DNA of 64,000 nucleotides, from NCBI RefSeq assembly GCF_045679555.1, contig NC_092092.1:21876969-21940968 (forward strand), read 5' to 3'. The notes beneath the pieces are model-generated. The model was not told the origin of the DNA. It ran no database searches and saw only the letters and a list, made by a program, of their open reading frames with translations. Below, piece after piece: positions 34,201-41,700 of the stretch (position 1 is its first letter; every line of letters starts with the position of its first letter). Made by a program: the position numbers and the translations under genes. The DNA comes from Salvelinus alpinus (Eukaryota; Chordata; Actinopteri; Salmoniformes; Salmonidae).

Positions 34201-36464
34201 TTCTGTTTTCAGACTGCTGTTCTAGCTGGAGTACAAAGCAGTCTCCTGAGAGAGCAGATAAGGAGAGATTTGAAGCGCGGCCCGCGTCAGGCCCCTCCCG
34301 CCAACACGGCTATTTATCGACTTTAATTACACGGTTAATAGGGGAATATACAATGTTACAGAAACGTTAATCTCCTGAAAGCACTCACCTTCTCAAAAAA
34401 GCCCCACTTTTTTCAGCCTGAAAGCAGGGCTTAATTAGGCAGACTAGTGGGAGGGGAGGAAAAGTGTAAATCCCTTATTTGTGTATTAATCAGGATTTGG
34501 AGATGAAACAAGAGCCCATGATTGGATGGAAAAGTCTATTAGTTAGACCCAGGGGTGCGGTGGACTTGTTGAAAGGGGAGTGAGCCCTGGCTACGATTGC
34601 GATATATACACACAGACACACACACAAATACACCAACACAGTCCACACCCACACTGTTAATTTGTAGATTGTACCCGTTTTGGTTGTTTACTGTCATATA
34701 CTGACTTTATCTGTTACTATGAACTGCATCTGCTAAATTACCATATACAGTTGGAGTCGGAAGTTTACACACTTAGGTTGGAGTCATTGAAACTCTTTTT
34801 TCAATCACACAAATTTCTTGTTAACAAACTATAGTTTGGCAAGTCAGTTAGGACATCTACTTTGTGCAAGACACAAGTCATTTTTACAACAATTATTTAC
34901 AGACAGATTATTTCACTTATAATTCACTGTATCACAATTCCAGTAGGTCAGAAGTTTACATACACTAAGTTGACTATGCCTTTAAACAGCTTGGAAAATT
35001 CCAGAAAATGTCATGGCTTTAGAAGCTTCTGATAGGCTAATTGACATCATTTGAGTCAATTGGAGGTGTACCTGTGGATGTATTTAAAGGTCTACCTTCA
35101 AACTCAGTGCCTCTTTGCTTGACATCATGGGAAAATCAAAAGAAATCAGTCAAGACCTCAGAAAAAAAATTGTAGACCTCCACAAGTCTGGTTCATCCTT
35201 GGGAGCAATTTCCAAATGCCTGAAGGTACCACGTTCATCTGTACAAACAATAGTACGCAAGTATAAACACCATGGGACCACGCAGCCGTCATACCGCTCA
35301 GGAAGGAGACGACCTTCTGTCTCCTAGAGGTGAACGTACTTTGGTGCGAAAAGTGCAAATCAATCCCAGAACAACAGCAAAGGACCTTGTGAAGATGCTG
35401 GAGGAAACGGGTACAAAAGTATCTATATCCATAGTAAAACAAGTCCTATATCGACATAACCTGAAAGGCCGCTCAGCAAGGAAGTGGCCACAGCTCCAAA
35501 ACTGCTATAAAAAAGCCAGACTACGGTTTACAACTGCACATGGGGACAAAGATCGTACTTTTTGGAGAAATGTCATCTGATCTGATGAAACAAAAATAGA
35601 ACTGTTTGGCCATAATGACCATCGTTATGTTTGAAGGAAAAGGGGGGTGGCTTGCATGCTGAAGAACACCATCCCAACCGTGAAGCACGGGGGTGGCAGC
35701 ATCATGTTGTTGGGGTGCTTTGCTGCACTTCACAAAATAGATGGCATCATGAGGGAGGAAAATTATGTGGATATATTGACATCAGTCAGGAAGTTAAAGC
35801 TTGGTCGCAAATGGGTCTTCCAAATGGACAATGACCCCAAGCATACTTCCAAAGTTGTGGCAAAATGGCTTAAGGACAACAAAGTCAAGGTATTGGAGTG
35901 GCCATCACAAAGCCCTGACCTCAATCCCATAGAAAATTTGTGGGCAGAACTGAAAAAGCGTGTGCGAGCAAGGAGGCCTACTAACCTGACTCAGTTACAC
36001 CAGCTCTGTCAGGAGCAATGGGCCAAAATTCACCCAACTTATTGTGGGAATCTTGTGGAAGGCTACCCAAAATGTTGGACCCAAGTTAAACAATTTAAAG
36101 GCAATGCTACCAAATACTAATTGAGTGTATGTAAACTTCTGACCCACTGGGAATGTGATGAAAGAAATAAAAGCTGAAATAAAATCACTCTACTATTATT
36201 CTGACATTTCACATTCTTAAAATAAAGTGGTGATCCTAACTGACTTAAGACAGGGAATTTTTACTAGGATTAAATGTCAGGAATTGTGTAAACTGAGTTG
36301 AAATGTATTTGGTTTAGGTGTATGTAAACTTCCGACTTCAACTGCAACTATCGGGTGACCTTTCTTCTTTGACCCCCTCTTTCCAGGAGACGTTTAAGTT
36401 TTATGCAGAAAAGCTGAAGGAGAAATCCAAGGGATCGCAGCCAAGCACCACAGTGGAGGAATAA
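4085..36464 (+). CDS. lrpprc: LRPPRC, 3' part of the gene (15 coding exons, ends in stop)
   Basis: LRPPRC is a mitochondrial pentatricopeptide-repeat RNA-binding protein that, with SLIRP, stabilises and polyadenylates mitochondrial mRNAs. Fifteen exons (4085-4209, 5891-5997, 9606-9674, 9750-9840, 10777-10919, 16103-16271, 16543-16669, 18346-18434, 18517-18721, 25171-25307, 25536-25651, 29492-29566, 29917-30001, 33013-33155, 36387-36464) have AG/GT borders and join in one open frame of about 586 codons ending at TAA. The product is a run of helical repeats of PPR type (for example [20 protein letters not shown]). Its end, [12 protein letters not shown], resembles the end of human LRPPRC (PPESFEFYAQQL, from memory). 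Human LRPPRC is about 1,394 residues, so this is roughly its C-terminal 40%. The N-terminal exons and mitochondrial targeting signal are outside the window or unrecognised. It is convergent with ABCG8, as in human. No stop or frameshift was seen, so the gene looks functional. Confidence 0.9.
4235..5062 (-). mobile_element. LINE 3' fragment (minus), split by another repeat
   Basis: 4235-4580 is the LINE 3' tail read backwards (TCACATGCGCCAAATACAAC..., as at 51,995). 4870-5062 is the C-terminal RT region. Between them, about 4586-4850, sits an unrelated repeat starting TTTATTATGGATCCCCACTT. Orientation is opposite to LRPPRC. Confidence 0.65.
5063..5890 (+). other. LRPPRC intron sequence
   Basis: No gene or named repeat recognised. 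It ends in a pyrimidine-rich tract leading into the exon at 5891. Confidence 0.4.
5891..5997 (+). CDS. lrpprc: LRPPRC exon w2
   Basis: Acceptor CTTCCCACAG, donor GAG|GTGGGA. It encodes [20 protein letters not shown] followed by [15 protein letters not shown], a typical PPR helix-turn-helix. It ends in phase 0. Confidence 0.88.
5998..9605 (+). other. LRPPRC intron sequence
   Basis: 3.6 kb with CT (7451-7482) and G-rich (8817-8850) tracts. No coding signal or transposon recognised. Confidence 0.4.
9606..9674 (+). CDS. lrpprc: LRPPRC exon w3
   Basis: A 69-base exon, 23 codons, phase 0 at both ends, reading [20 protein letters not shown].. Acceptor CCCACAG, donor CAG|GTGAGA. Confidence 0.85.
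9750..9840 (+). CDS. lrpprc: LRPPRC exon w4
   Basis: Acceptor CTGTGTAG, donor A|GTAAGT. It reads [20 protein letters not shown] and on to YHYVLRLC, a PPR-type helix. It leaves one base for the next exon. Confidence 0.85.
9935..10111. mobile_element. hAT-type MITE with perfect 8-bp target duplication
   Basis: Ends are CAGGGTTGGGCTC and GAGCCCAACCCTG (terminal inverted repeats), flanked on both sides by ATTCTAAT (9927-9934 and 10112-10119). The 8-bp duplication and CAGGG termini are hallmarks of the hAT superfamily. 177 bases, non-coding. Confidence 0.8.
10777..10919 (+). CDS. lrpprc: LRPPRC exon w5
   Basis: Acceptor CACCCTCAG, donor GAG|GTAAAA. The split codon restores Lys, then [20 protein letters not shown]..., a full PPR repeat. 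143 bases, phase 0 at the end. Confidence 0.88.
10920..11900 (+). other. LRPPRC intron sequence
   Basis: No gene or named repeat recognised. The end, from about 11,790, may already belong to the Penelope-like remnant. Confidence 0.35.
11940..12735 (+). pseudogene. Penelope-like retroelement remnant with GIY-YIG endonuclease
   Basis: Two conceptual blocks in neighbouring frames: [19 protein letters not shown] with [12 protein letters not shown] (11,977-12,130), and [20 protein letters not shown] (from 12,307), followed by [15 protein letters not shown]-like sequence near 12,570. The first is typical of the linker after Penelope reverse transcriptase. The second is the GIY-YIG domain (YIG, then a conserved Arg). 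Frameshifts and stops show it is dead. It lies just upstream of a Tc1 copy. Confidence 0.7.
13134..14666 (+). mobile_element. Tc1/mariner transposon, nearly full length
   Basis: Bounded by TA + CACTGCTCAAAAAAATAAAG and its inverse CTTAATTTTTTTGAGCAGTG + TA, 1,533 bases. Both TIRs are well preserved and a single damaged transposase gene lies inside, in the LRPPRC sense orientation. Confidence 0.9.
13433..14428 (+). pseudogene. Tc1-type transposase pseudogene (DD34E, three frameshifts)
   Basis: Starts [20 protein letters not shown] (paired-like helix-turn-helix), then an AT-hook-like RRRGGGRRR. Catalytic pieces are readable: FTDESRF (first D), [10 protein letters not shown] (second D), [12 protein letters not shown] (E). 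Frame changes near 13,676, 13,770 and 13,890 split it, so no functional enzyme is made. The last third (13,889-14,428) is one clean frame to the stop. Confidence 0.85.
14667..16102 (+). other. LRPPRC intron, partly repeat-derived
   Basis: 14,670-14,890 holds two imperfect copies of GACTCTCACGA...TTCTCCGTTTTGCTC about 130 bases apart, flanking the Tc1 insertion site. The rest includes a C-run at 15,008-15,022. No gene recognised. Confidence 0.4.
16103..16271 (+). CDS. lrpprc: LRPPRC exon w6
   Basis: Acceptor CCATAG, donor AAAG|GTACGC. It contains a charged low-complexity linker ([19 protein letters not shown]), then [17 protein letters not shown], the start of a PPR repeat. Confidence 0.85.
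16543..16669 (+). CDS. lrpprc: LRPPRC exon w7
   Basis: Acceptor TGTCCAG, donor AT|GTGAGT. It completes the [23 protein letters not shown] and continues [19 protein letters not shown]. It ends in phase 2. Confidence 0.88.
16670..18345 (+). other. LRPPRC intron sequence
   Basis: Contains a GAG trinucleotide run at 17,597-17,622. The AT-rich block 17,890-17,980 looks like possible conserved non-coding DNA. No gene recognised. Confidence 0.35.
18346..18434 (+). CDS. lrpprc: LRPPRC exon w8
   Basis: Acceptor TTCCTCAG, donor AAAG|GTGGGT. It reads [20 protein letters not shown] and TQVKRGLAK. Confidence 0.87.
18517..18721 (+). CDS. lrpprc: LRPPRC exon w9
   Basis: Acceptor CACCCTTAG, donor AA|GTAAGG. 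This is the largest exon in the window, with helical segments [15 protein letters not shown] and [15 protein letters not shown]. The intron that follows holds the four-level repeat nest. Confidence 0.88.
19241..20101. repeat. Unclassified interspersed repeat inserted in Tc1
   Basis: An 860-base non-coding element (AATCAAATTTATTTATAAAGCCCTTC ...). Host Tc1 sequence stops at CTACACACAAT and resumes at CCCATAATGACAAAG, which defines the insertion. Confidence 0.6.
20685..22811 (-). mobile_element. LINE (L2/RSg-1-like), 5'-truncated, inserted in Tc1
   Basis: Reverse transcriptase blocks in several frames on the minus strand: [20 protein letters not shown] and [20 protein letters not shown] (21,630-21,968), [19 protein letters not shown] and [15 protein letters not shown] (21,245-21,553), and the tail [17 protein letters not shown] (20,964-21,149). 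Frame breaks make it inactive. Tc1 sequence is interrupted at AAGGACAA and resumes at CATTTCTCTGCAGCAC. Confidence 0.8.
24042..24295. repeat. Minisatellite, 33-bp unit, about 8 copies
   Basis: Unit CCCAGAGGGTTAACAATACC + CTGGCCTCTAATA, starting every 33 bases at 24,042, 24,075 ... 24,273, essentially identical. The last copy is partial. Open frames across it are artefacts of a unit length divisible by three. Confidence 0.92.
24296..25170 (+). other. LRPPRC intron sequence
   Basis: No gene recognised. A CT-rich microsatellite (about 25,120-25,166) forms the polypyrimidine tract of the exon at 25,171. Confidence 0.4.
25171..25307 (+). CDS. lrpprc: LRPPRC exon w10
   Basis: It follows a long CT-rich tract and the acceptor CTGTCAG. 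Donor T|GTAAGG. It reads [17 protein letters not shown] and [19 protein letters not shown]. Confidence 0.86.
25536..25651 (+). CDS. lrpprc: LRPPRC exon w11
   Basis: Acceptor CTGTGTAG, donor GCC|GTACGT. It reads [20 protein letters not shown] and ends EDAKFMLA in phase 0. Confidence 0.87.
25800..27000 (+). mobile_element. Remnant of a DNA element, interrupted
   Basis: 25,803-25,866 (ATTAGGAACACCTGCTCTTT ...) and 26,639-26,985 (CACTTGTTAAATCCACTTCA ... GACAACC) look like two parts of one abundant salmonid element whose ends read AGGAACACCT. About 770 bases of other sequence lie between them and the right end is missing. Non-coding. Confidence 0.45.
27001..28723 (+). other. LRPPRC intron sequence
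   Basis: No repeat or gene recognised. Confidence 0.35.
28730..29448. mobile_element. Non-autonomous DNA transposon with about 17-bp inverted ends
   Basis: Left end TAGGTTTCTATCCAA and right end TTGGATGGAAACCTGG are inverted. AGTCAT flanks it at 28,724-28,729 and 29,449-29,454 as a probable target duplication. A T-run of about 20 lies near the right end. No ORF of note. Confidence 0.65.
29492..29566 (+). CDS. lrpprc: LRPPRC exon w12
   Basis: A 75-base exon, 25 codons, reading [20 protein letters not shown].., phase 0 both sides. Acceptor CTTTCTTTAG, donor CAG|GTAAAA. Confidence 0.86.
29655..29852 (-). repeat. SINE-like repeat
   Basis: ATCCAGAGCGACTTACAGGA and the reverse of the common SINE tail (TCTGGATAAGxGxxTGCTAA). 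It sits between LRPPRC exons w12 and w13. Confidence 0.5.
29917..30001 (+). CDS. lrpprc: LRPPRC exon w13
   Basis: Acceptor TTATAG, donor G|GTAAAA. It reads [20 protein letters not shown] and YPYLMKCY. The next intron contains the 53-bp minisatellite. Confidence 0.86.
30045..30330 (+). repeat. Repeat R1 copy
   Basis: GAAGCCCAAACAGATA, TCATTTCAAACCTTG and GCGTGGGAATAC are shared with 40,335-40,700. Non-coding, 3' end degraded. Confidence 0.55.
30788..32920. repeat. Minisatellite, 53-bp unit, about 40 copies
   Basis: Unit begins TTAACATTGTTCTCCTGGTG and continues GTCAAGAAGAGGTCAGAGGT + AACAGTGGTAATA; starts repeat at 30,788, 30,841, 30,894 and onward. A few two-state positions (CATTG/CACTG, AGAGGT/AGATGT, GGTGG/GCTGG, AGAAGAGG/AGAGGAGG) distinguish units. 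It lies wholly in an LRPPRC intron and ends about 90 bases before the next exon. Confidence 0.95.
33013..33155 (+). CDS. lrpprc: LRPPRC exon w14
   Basis: Acceptor AAACCCAG lies just after the 53-bp array. Donor CCT|GTGAGC. It reads [20 protein letters not shown], a clear PPR, then [13 protein letters not shown]. Confidence 0.88.
33156..34745 (+). other. LRPPRC intron sequence
   Basis: CA microsatellites (33,163-33,178; 34,614-34,626), C and T runs (34,085-34,110). The block 34,300-34,500 is AT-rich with TAATTA-type motifs. No gene recognised. Confidence 0.4.
34746..36344 (+). mobile_element. Sleeping Beauty-type Tc1 transposon
   Basis: Ends CAGTTGGAGTCGGAAGTTTA and TAAACTTCCGACTTCAACTG with inner direct repeats (GTAGGTCAGAAGTTTACATA near 34,945), the IR/DR layout of salmonid elements from which Sleeping Beauty was derived. 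Length about 1.6 kb. The left TA is present; the base pair after the right end is CA, so the target duplication has decayed. Confidence 0.88.
35127..36120 (+). pseudogene. Sleeping Beauty-type transposase pseudogene
   Basis: Starts [20 protein letters not shown]. Further blocks: [20 protein letters not shown], then a stop just before [10 protein letters not shown], another stop, then [32 protein letters not shown] and [16 protein letters not shown] to the natural end. One frameshift (about 35,325) and at least two in-frame stops make it inactive. DDE residues are still recognisable. Confidence 0.85.
36387..36464 (+). CDS. lrpprc: LRPPRC last coding exon with stop
   Basis: Acceptor CCTCTTTCCAG. 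It reads [17 protein letters not shown] and ends ...TVEE-TAA at 36462-36464. Only about 42 bases separate the acceptor from the end of a Tc1-like transposon. Confidence 0.88.
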   Translation, partial: ETFKFYAEKLKEKSKGSQPSTTVEE

Positions 36465-36587
36465 AACTGTCACTACTCTTCTTCATTCTGTCCTTTTTGT
36501 TTTGTTGTTTTTTTATAAGCTGTGAAAACAGATCTTGTGGAAGTATTACTGGATGTTAAACTCTGTCCTCCATGTTGATTTATGATG

Positions 36588-36593
36588 ATTAAA
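36588..36593 (+). terminator. Likely LRPPRC polyadenylation signal (ATTAAA)
   Basis: ATTAAA lies 124 bases after the LRPPRC stop codon and before the downstream Tc1 fragment. It is the commonest variant of AATAAA. A short 3' UTR ending here is an inference. Confidence 0.45.
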
Positions 36594-36701
36594 ATTGATG
36601 TACAGAAGTATTTATGCAATAACTGTTAGGAACTAGACTGACACTTGTTTTTTTCTGGAGACACTTTTCAAAGGGAAATGGTGTACATGTAGGTAGCCAT
36701 C

Positions 36702-37905
36702 TACAGTTCCTTCAGAAAGTATTCATACTCCTTGACTTATTCCACATTTTGTTACAGCCTGAATTAAAAAATATAATAAATAGTTTTTTTCTTCTCAAAC
36801 ATCTACACACAATACCCCATAATGACAAATTGAAAACATGTTTTTAGAAATGTTTGCTAATGTATTGAAAAGGAAATATCAAATTTACATAAGTATTCAC
36901 ACCTCTTTGCTATGACAATCCAAATTGAGCTCAGGTGTATCCAATTTCCTTTGATCATCCTTGATATTTCCTACAACTTGAAGTCCACATGTGGCCAATT
37001 AAATAGTTTGGACATGATTTAGAAACACTGGTCTAAGGTCCCACAGTTGAAAGTGCATGTAAGAGCAGAAACTATAGGCTATAAAACAATTTCTAAAGTG
37101 TTGAGAGTTTCCGAGAGCACAGTGGTCTCCATCATTGGAAAATATGGAACTACCCAGACTGCCTAGAGCTGGCCGTCCAACCAAACTGAGCAACCGGGCA
37201 ACAAGGACCTTGATCAAAGAGGTGACCAAGAACCCAATGACCACTCTTGGTGAAGTGCTGTAGAGACTGAAAGAGTTCCTTGGGAGAAGTTGCCAGAAGG
37301 ACAAGACTACAGCACTTCACCAATCTGGCCTTTATGGGAGAGTGGCCAGACTGAAGCCACTCCTGAGAAAAAGGCACATGACAGCATGCCTGGAGTTTGC
37401 AAAAAGGCATGTAAAAGACAGTATAAGGTGAAAGATTGTGGTCTGATGAGATAAATGTACTATTTGGCCTGAATGCAAAGTGCCATGTCTGGAGGAAACC
37501 AGGCACAGCTCATCTGTCAAATACCATCCCTACTGTAAAGCATGGTGTTGGCAGCATCATGCAATGGAGATGCTTTTCAGTGGCAGGGACTGGGAGACTG
37601 GTAAGGATAAAGGCAACATTGAATATAGGCAAATCCTTGAGCACCTGCTTCAGAGTGCAAACAACCTTAGACTGGAGGGAGAAGATTTAGGTTCCAACAT
37701 GTCAGTAATCCTGAGCATACAGCCAAAGCAACACTGGAATGGCTTCAGAACAAGAATGTGAAAATCATTGAGTGGCCCAGCCAAAGACCAGACTTGAATC
37801 CCATTGAAAATCTGTGGAAAGACTTGATTGCAGTTCACTGCCGCTCCCCCATCTAATTTAACAGAGCTTGAGAAAATCCCCAAATCCAGATGTGCAAAGC
37901 TTACA
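36702..37905 (+). mobile_element. Tc1-like transposon, 3'-truncated
   Basis: Left end TACAGTTCCTTCAGAAAGTATTC. Broken transposase blocks run through 37,050-37,870 (for example [15 protein letters not shown] near 37,550). The right terminal repeat is missing, since sequence changes at about 37,905. It fills most of the space between LRPPRC and ABCG8. Confidence 0.75.
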
Positions 37906-38587
37906 CACACTCACAGTTATGACAAGTCTAAGATACTCACTGACCTCTTATCAACTTGCATTAAGAATATTAGTTTTTCTTATGCCAAGTTTCAATATCC
38001 CTCAGATCTCAACTCTTGACCCTTAAATTGCATACATGTATGTAAGGAAGACAGGTTTATTCCATGGCAGTATTAGACTGGGTTTGATTACATGTCTGGA
38101 ATCGTAGTAAGGGGCACAATGTGAACATAACTCAAGCGGATGTACTCCAGTTGATTTAATCCTTTAATCTAAAACATGGCCGCTGTACATTTATCAGGCT
38201 TTTGCACCAGTGCAAAATGTACATAATCTACCAATCTACAACACCAACCCCTTTTCAGTGTGACTTTACTAAACCTCTCACTAGCTTTTACTAGACCTTC
38301 TACTGGTACACATATTGTTAAACTTAATAACCTTACATATACAAAAAAGATTAAGCACTAAAAACGAAAATAAGAAAAAAAAAGATGTAAAATGGAACAA
38401 GCGAAAGCTTGAGTGGTGCTCAAATCATTTGCCAAGAATTTTTTTTTAATCCCTCATTGAAACTAATTTACACAGAATGCAGTACTTTGCTGCCATCCAA
38501 TGGCAGAGGGTGGTACTGAAACGAGCATTGGTTCGTTTTATAGTCCGTTTAGGATGAGACGAGAGACTGGTTTCTGTAACCATGGTT
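37906..38587 (-). other. Probable ABCG8 3' UTR and spacer
   Basis: No gene recognised. Minus-strand ATTAAA motifs near 38,156-38,170 could end the ABCG8 transcript after a UTR of about 400 bases (inference). Confidence 0.35.
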
Positions 38588-38725
38588 TCACCAGTCCTGG
38601 CTGGACTTCTGCTTGATGAATTTGAGTGATAGGTAGTAGAGCAGCATGAAGCCCACTACGACAGCGATGAGAACCAGGTAGCAGGAGTAGAGAGGGTACT
38701 GGTTCATATCCATAGCTTCCACCAC
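38588..38725 (-). CDS. abcg8: ABCG8 exon 13 with stop
   Basis: It reads [20 protein letters not shown], then [20 protein letters not shown] and SQDW-TGA. Last membrane helix and conserved C-terminus. Acceptor CTGTCCAG. Confidence 0.95.
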   Translation of the reverse strand: MVEAMDMNQYPLYSCYLVLIAVVVGFMLLYYLSLKFIKQKSSQDW

Positions 38726-41700
38726 CTGGACAGAAAAAAAGGTCAAAGATATCATTATACTATATGGTTGGTCCTCTGTAGCTAAGGTGGTAGAGCATGT
38801 TGTTGCAATTCCAGGATATTGGGTTTGATTCCCAGGGCCACTCATACATAAGTGTATGTACACTTATGGACTCCCGAGTGGTGCAGGGGTCTAAGGCACT
38901 GCATCTCAGTGCTAGAGGCATCACTACAGACCCGGGTTTCGATTCCAGGCTGTATCACAACCGGCCCTGATTGGGAGTCCCATAGGGCGGCGCACAATTG
39001 GCCCAGCGTCGTCCGGGTTAGGGTTTGGCCGGGTTAGGCCATCATTATAAATAAGAATTTGTTCTTTAACTGACTTGCCTAGTTAAATAAAGGTTAAAAA
39101 AAAGACTATTAGTCACTTTGGATTAAAGTGTCTGCTAAGGCCTCCTGAGTGGCCTAAGGCACTGCATCGCAGTGTTGCAGCATCACTACAACCTGGGTTC
39201 GATCCCAGGCTGTCACAACCGGGAGTCCCATAGGGCGGCGCACAATTGGCCCAGCATTGTCCGGGGTAGGGGAGGGTTTGGCGGGGGGGGCGCTTTACTT
39301 GGCTCAATGACTCACATGTATGCCATCGATGTTGAGGGTGAAGTTTCCGATGGAGACAGGGTACTTGAGTCCCCTGAACTGGACCTGCAGCATGCCCTCA
39401 AAGCCCCAGCGCATGAAGGAGGCATGGGAGAACCAGGACGCCACTGAGGAGAGACACACAGTTCAGAGAGACACAGGTCAGAGGTCACAGATGTTGCAGA
39501 GTACACGTTACACACAAGATAGAGGGTCCCATATTGTCATGCTCATGTAAACTGTCATATGTTTCTAAGGGATTGGGATTGCTAGTATTGCATGTGGTCC
39601 TATAGAATCTTCATTAAAAAAAGGCCTAGAATGTGGCAAATGTAGGAGACCAGAGCAGAGACTTGTGTCCTCCTCACCTAACCACATGTTCTCCAGGCTA
39701 ATGACGAAGCCTCCAGTAAGGTAGAACACAGTGAACAGAGAATTGCCCATGAAGGCTGATGTCTGCAGGGTGGGTAAGGCTGCAGCCACAAACAGAGCCA
39801 TGCTGCGGCTGCAGTACACCATGAGCCACACCAGCAGGAAGTTGAGTAGGAAGCGGTCCGGGGCCTGGTTCAGGCCAGCCAGCCAGTAGATGGGTAGGCC
39901 GTAGACCAACGTGAACACACAGTGCTCCGGAAGCTCCCCCAGGACCTGGATGAGACATACGCACACATTTACGTTTCTGCATCACATTAACTAATATACT
40001 CACTAACAACTGCCTACACTGGACCACAGTTTACATAGCATGTAAATACTGTGGCTACATTGCTTTTGTCACTGTGAAAAATGTGTGTCCTGTTTGCAGG
40101 GTTTTTACACAACAGTATGAAATCCTCACTAAGGTCAGGCAAGCATGGTCCTATACTGACCCCTACTGGTTCATGTGTAAACCAACATTTTGAAAACCAC
40201 TGTAAATTCTTCTTTCTTTCTTTGGCATTTAGCATACATATTTTACGTATTGGTGGTAGCGGGAATCTAACCCACTATCTTGGCGTTGCAAGCACCATGC
40301 CCTACCAACTGAGCTACAGAGGACCAGGATAGCCGCAGGCCGATTCGTTTCTTGAGGGGATGGTCAGGCGGCAGAACATAGTTATAAATCATTTGTAAAC
40401 TGCAAGAAGCCCAAACAGATAGCGTATTTGACAGAAGTGGAATCATTTCAAACCTTGACTACATTGGGTGGGATAAGTTCACATAGGCCTCTCTATTTAT
40501 GCGTGGGAATACTTGGGAACAGATTTCATAAATTAAAATCACTTTGAACTGAGTTCCTGGTGATTTTACAACGACGAAAATTATATATATATATATTTTA
40601 TTAGTATATTTTTTAATGTAATTATTTTTTGCTCAGAAAACTTGGGGGGCCAAATAAAATCGCCCACGGGCCACCAATTGGGGAACCCTGACATAGAGTG
40701 AAGAGGTAGTAGTGTGAATTGTTACCTTGGCAAAGAAGTAGGATGTGACGTTATACATGCCGTCCTCCAGCTCATGGTACAACATGGCTCTCTCTGTGTG
40801 ACCTGCGGATGTCCAAAATTACACAAGGAACAACACTCATTGGCTCATGATGGATTCTTTCACTCTCAACTGAGCACTCTGATTGGTCACTGTGGCTGCC
40901 ACTCACACTTTGCTATGACGTCCAGGACCACAGCGAATGGGGTGAGAGCTCCGATCATATAGAGCAGGGCGACTGTGTCCTGGATCGACAGACGCTCCTC
41001 CCCCGCCCCGAAGTACAGGAAGCCAATCAGCAGAGACATGAGCAGAGCCTCGAAGCCGTGCACCAGCAGAGTGACCAGGTCTCTAAAGTCATTGTGCACC
41101 TGCCGCCTGTGAGGAGGAAGCACTTTCACCGTTACTGCAGTTTCTCCTCTCAGATCACTGGGATGAATCCTATCTTAAGATGTATGCACATAACTCGGCC
41201 ATTTGCGTAAATCATGCATTCATGTGAATGGAAGATTTCTCAGAAAACTGAGACAGAATGTCCCAAGTGCATCATCATCTTACCTGATGAGGATGGAGAA
41301 CTGGTGTAGTCGGCCTGGCAGGCGGTCCTTTTGTTTGGATATATTTATCACTTCCTCCTGAGGTGCGGACTGAGTGCTGTGTGGGGGACAGACAAACAGA
41401 ATCACTTGGTTGTTACAATGATGTAAAGCAAAAGAAGATGTTTAATGTAATGCATTAAAAAGAGTACATTAAGAAGGTCTCTGAGAAGGTCTCGGAGAAG
41501 GTCTCGGAGAAGGTCCCTGAGAAGGTCTCTGAGAAGGTCTCTGAGAAGGTCTCTGAGAAGGTCTCAGAAGGTTTCATAAGAGAGACTCACAGGGTTGTGC
41601 TTGGCTCCTCTGGCTTCCACATGAAGTCATCTGTCCCTCTCACCTTCTCCACAAACTGGGCTGACAGCACCCTGGCCCTCTCCAGACACTCAGCCTCTCT

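Noticed and set aside
38771-40326. tRNA-like A and B boxes
   Set aside because: Parts of tRNA-derived SINEs with SINE bodies and tails; cloverleaf pairing is not preserved well enough for a tRNA gene.
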